From: Deinococcus indicus
Lineage (GTDB): Bacteria > Deinococcota > Deinococci > Deinococcales > Deinococcaceae
Length of the DNA: 64,000 bases
Reading direction: 5' to 3'
Assembly: GCF_002198095.1 (NCBI RefSeq)
Contig: NZ_NHMK01000006.1
Coordinates: forward strand, 29,131 to 93,130
Shown in pieces: positions 61,473-64,000 of this stretch; within the stretch, counting starts at the first letter, position 1, and each line of letters starts with the position of its first letter. The notes beneath the pieces are model-generated. The model worked only from the letters and a program-made list of their open reading frames with translations. It had not been told where the DNA came from and ran no database searches. The position numbers were made by a program, and so were the translations under genes.

Positions 61473-61719
61473 GGGCGTTCCATACCAGAAATCATCCCCA
61501 AGCTCACAGGAGCCACGAGAAGGCCCCTCGAACGATTCTTGAGGGGTAAACCACCCTCCTGAAAACAGTGAGAACGATCCCTCCCGACTACCAACAACGC
61601 GATAAACACGGAAGGAAACGGCCAGCTGCTCGCTGCCATCACTATCAGAGTGGCATGCGCTGGCATTCCTGAATGCCTCCGCTCACGCCTGCAGCGATAA
61701 CCACGCACGCGTACATGCC

Positions 61720-61855
61720 ATAAGAACTCCGATCAAAAGGGCTGTACAGACCGTTCAATCCGAGCGAAGCGACAAGTAGAGAAACGCCCCTCCGGACGCT
61801 GAGCTGACCATCCGGTGAAGTCCCGGATAGGCAGCGAAACAAGCAGCATCCGTAC
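61720..61855. repeat. MITE-like short repeat, copy 6
   Basis: About 136 bp, nearest to copy 1 in layout: left end ATAAGAACT, CAGACCGTTCAATCCGAGCG, AAGCGACAAGTAGAGAAACG, GGTGAAGTCCCGGATAG, CGAAACAAGCAGCATCCGTA. Both ends have point changes, so it is an older copy. Confidence 0.78.
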
Positions 61856-62403
61856 CACAGATCCGCGCAGCCCCCACACAGCAGGGCATTGACCCAGCCC
61901 TGATCACCTCCGTCCGCATCCCGCCTCTGCTATGCCGCCCCAGGCAACTGGCCCCAGCGGCGCCCAGCACCTGCGCACATGCAGCACACCTTCCACGACT
62001 CGACACCTGCCATACACAGCGCCAGAAGTGATCCGGGTTCCCGCGACATACACCTCGAAGCCTGCAGGTGCCTGTCCCAGAAGAACCGACAGAGAGCAGT
62101 TTGCCGGTGCATTGCCTACGGGCACGAAGACCATAACGACCGGAACGCCACGAAAACATCCCGGCCAGGGCATGGCCTTCAGGTGTCGACGGGAGCGATC
62201 GAGTGCATGTCGTCGCCCGAGAAGTCCTCAACACTGAGCGTGCTCTGTCACACCACCAGCCGCCACAGATACTCCGGACCGCGACGGGCCTGAGGTTGGG
62301 ACGCAGGAAACCACCACCAGCCCAGCCGACACCCGAGCGAATCACACAACCGGCCGGTTGTGGCGGGCCTTCCCGGCTCCGCAGGCCGACGCGCGAAAGA
62401 TCA
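61856..62403. other. Intergenic region with no supported gene
   Basis: Several open frames exist on both strands, but none has a ribosome site, leaderless -10 or recognisable family. The base composition is GC-rich with low coding character. Confidence 0.5.
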
Positions 62404-63300
62404 CCGGGCAACCCGGACGGCACCTGAACCCGAGGGGCGACGGGCCTCCAGGAACCCGCACGACCAGGCTCCCCCTTTGCCTTCCGACCCGCGAGAGGTC
62501 GCCGGGCAGCCCGGACGGCACCTGAACCCAAGGGACGACGGGCCTCCAGGAACCCGCACGACCAGGCTTCCTCCTCCACTTCCAACTCCGCGAGAAGTCG
62601 CCGGGCAGCCCGGACGGCACCTGAACGTGACACGCGAAACGGCGCGCGGCTCCTTCGTCACGCCCTCCTGGCGTCACGCAAGGGCAGGCAGGAAGTCGGA
62701 AGTGAAGCCCGCCACTTCCTGAATCCGATACCCGGCCGAGCTATCGCAGGGAGTCGCAACAGGTTCTCGCAGGACCTCGCATCAGGACGACGAAGCCCAC
62801 CGACCCATGAGCCCAGCGCGTGACGGACCCTGACCGACCAGACCCACCGGCCTCCTTGAGGGTCGCGGGCCGGGCGGTGAAGGGTCATCCGGAGTGCCGG
62901 CGGGCATCACGAGCTGACGCGCAGCCGATCCTGAAGGACCGGACCGACCAGCCTCTTTCGGTCTCCCACGCCGAACGCCGGGCGGACATCCGAAGCACAG
63001 CCGGGCCGCAAGGTTGATGCCGGATCGACTCACGGCGGTCCGACTTTCCGGCTTTTCGGCCCGCTTCAGTTCCGCAAGGCGGACAGCACAGGATCATCCG
63101 GAGCCCCAGCCGACGCCCGAACATGATCCCCGACCAGGCCTCGGCCGCCTTTCACAGCGTCCCCCACCGGGATACGGAGGAGCCGTCATGAAGTCCACCG
63201 GCCACTGAAGTGGACGCGCGACCAAGCTCGACCGACCAGACTCTCCTGCCACTTTCAGCCTCCGGGAACAGACACCGGGCAGTCACCCGGAACCCTGACG
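62404..63300. repeat. Degenerate tandem repeat, unit about 98-100 bp
   Basis: Three clear copies begin with CCGGGCA(A/G)CCCGGACGG at 62404, 62502 and 62601, each with CACCTGAACC and, in the first two, CGACGGGCCTCCAGGAACCC. Weaker copies are marked by CGACCAG(A/G)C at about 62841, 62944, 63134 and 63234, again near 100 bp apart. The GGGC/GCCC dyad could form a small hairpin in each unit. No coding pattern. Confidence 0.65.
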
Positions 63301-63358
63301 AGCACCTGAACCGGACCTCAGACGACACGCCTCGACCGACCACGGCCGACCCTCGCGG

Positions 63359-64000
63359 CATCAGAACCGGAGCAGCGGTGACGCAAAGTTCAGTCCACGA
63401 ACCTCGAACATCCACGCGCGACTGACCCCTGATGACCAGACTCTCCGACCTCCGCTGACCTCAGACGACACGCCTCGACTGCCCACCGCCGACCCTCGCT
63501 GCATCAGAACCGGAGCAGCGGTGACGCAAAGTTCAGTCCACGAACCTCGAACATCCACGCGCGACTGACCCCTGATGACCAGACCCTCCGACCTCCACTG
63601 ACCACAGACGACACGTCACGACTGACCACGGCCGACCCTCGCTGCATCAAAACCGGAGCAGCGGTGATGCAAAGTTCAGTCCATGAACCTCGAACATCCA
63701 CACGCGACTGACCCCTGATGACCAGACTCTCCGACCTCCGCTGACCGCAGACGACACGCCTCGACTGATCACCGCCGACCCTCGCTGCATCAGAACTGGA
63801 GCAGGGGTGATGCGAAGTTCAGTCCACGAACCTCGAGCGTACACGCGCGACTGACTCCTGATGACCAGACTCTCCGACCTCCGATGACCACAGACGACCA
63901 GACTCTCCGACCTCCGCTGACCTCAGACGACACGTCACGACTGACCATAGCCAACCCTCGCTGCATCAAAACCGGAGCAGCGGTAACGCAAAGTTCAGTC
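63359..64000. repeat. Tandem repeat, unit 143 bp, running off the window
   Basis: The unit starts CATCAGAACCGGAGCAGCGG and continues CAAAGTTCAGTCCACGAACC, TCGAACATCCACGCGCGACT, GACCCCTGATGACCAGACTC, TCCGACCTCCGCTGACC. Copies begin at about 63359, 63502, 63645 and 63788, exactly 143 bp apart. A fifth begins near 63965 after an inner duplication of about 34 bp (GACCAGACTCTCCGACCTCC). 143 is not a multiple of three, so it does not encode a repeated protein. The array continues past the end. Confidence 0.85.

Noticed and set aside
61755..62633. 292-codon minus-strand frame over the repeat region
   Set aside because: Repeated GAVRAARRPLA/VPSGLPGD peptides come from the 99-bp DNA repeat, and the frame also runs through a MITE copy.
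63361..63844. Three similar 65-residue frames (MDVRGSWTEL..)
   Set aside because: They are the 143-bp repeat read in successive frames. The unit is not a multiple of three and no start signals exist.

Overview
The window looks like part of a secondary replicon (plasmid or megaplasmid) of a Deinococcus species. Most of it is very GC-rich, and several genes have a TANNNT -10 box placed 6-7 nt before the start codon, the leaderless layout common in Deinococcus. There is a plasmid-type initiator gene with an iteron array. The genus is an inference from gene content and style; no marker gene is present.

Layout. 0-6.3 kb: sugar ABC importer operon (LacI regulator end, binding protein, two permeases) with an amylo-alpha-1,6-glucosidase-like enzyme. 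6.5-8 kb: SulP anion transporter. 8.3-12.6 kb: two ArsR regulators, a DUF6428-like protein and an arsenate module (arsC-arsB-arsC-metallophosphatase). 12.6-16.2 kb: ribokinase, an exported protein, and a broken DUF4139-like gene. 16.6-22.2 kb: LacI regulator and a FrcBCA/Rbs-type sugar importer with an FGGY kinase. 22.3-24.8 kb: small hypothetical gene, HD-domain protein, TerD-like protein. 25.1-27.2 kb: origin with 11 iterons of 18 bp on a 33-bp period, then rep. 27.2-32.9 kb: zinc alcohol dehydrogenase, DUF2325-like protein, aldo/keto reductase, Fe-type alcohol dehydrogenase. 32.9-36.1 kb: ECF sigma factor, membrane anti-sigma factor with a propeller-like outer domain, thioredoxin-like protein and CcdA; the two transcription units share the same ECF-type promoter motif. 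36.1-40.8 kb: an alginate-type O-acetylation locus (algI/algJ-like) broken by an IS630, a tnpB-only IS200/IS605 and an IS4 element. 41.5-59.8 kb: Wzx/Wzy exopolysaccharide locus (tyrosine autokinase, WbaP-like initiating transferase, ligase/polymerases, glycosyltransferases, GDP-fucose and UDP-xylose precursor enzymes). Its core, about 50.05-57.7 kb, is strikingly AT-rich and looks imported. 60.4-61.5 kb: a second, different iteron array with mostly 33-bp phasing, next to an ORF resembling only the C-terminal part of a Rep protein. 61.9-64 kb: long non-coding repeat arrays (about 99-bp and 143-bp units).

A short palindromic-ended repeat (about 137-160 bp, ends TACGGACT/AGTCCGTA) is scattered through the window. 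It often abuts stop codons and looks like a MITE. The best candidates for new biology are the sigma/anti-sigma/thioredoxin/CcdA regulon, the paired origins with one truncated Rep, and the MITE family.
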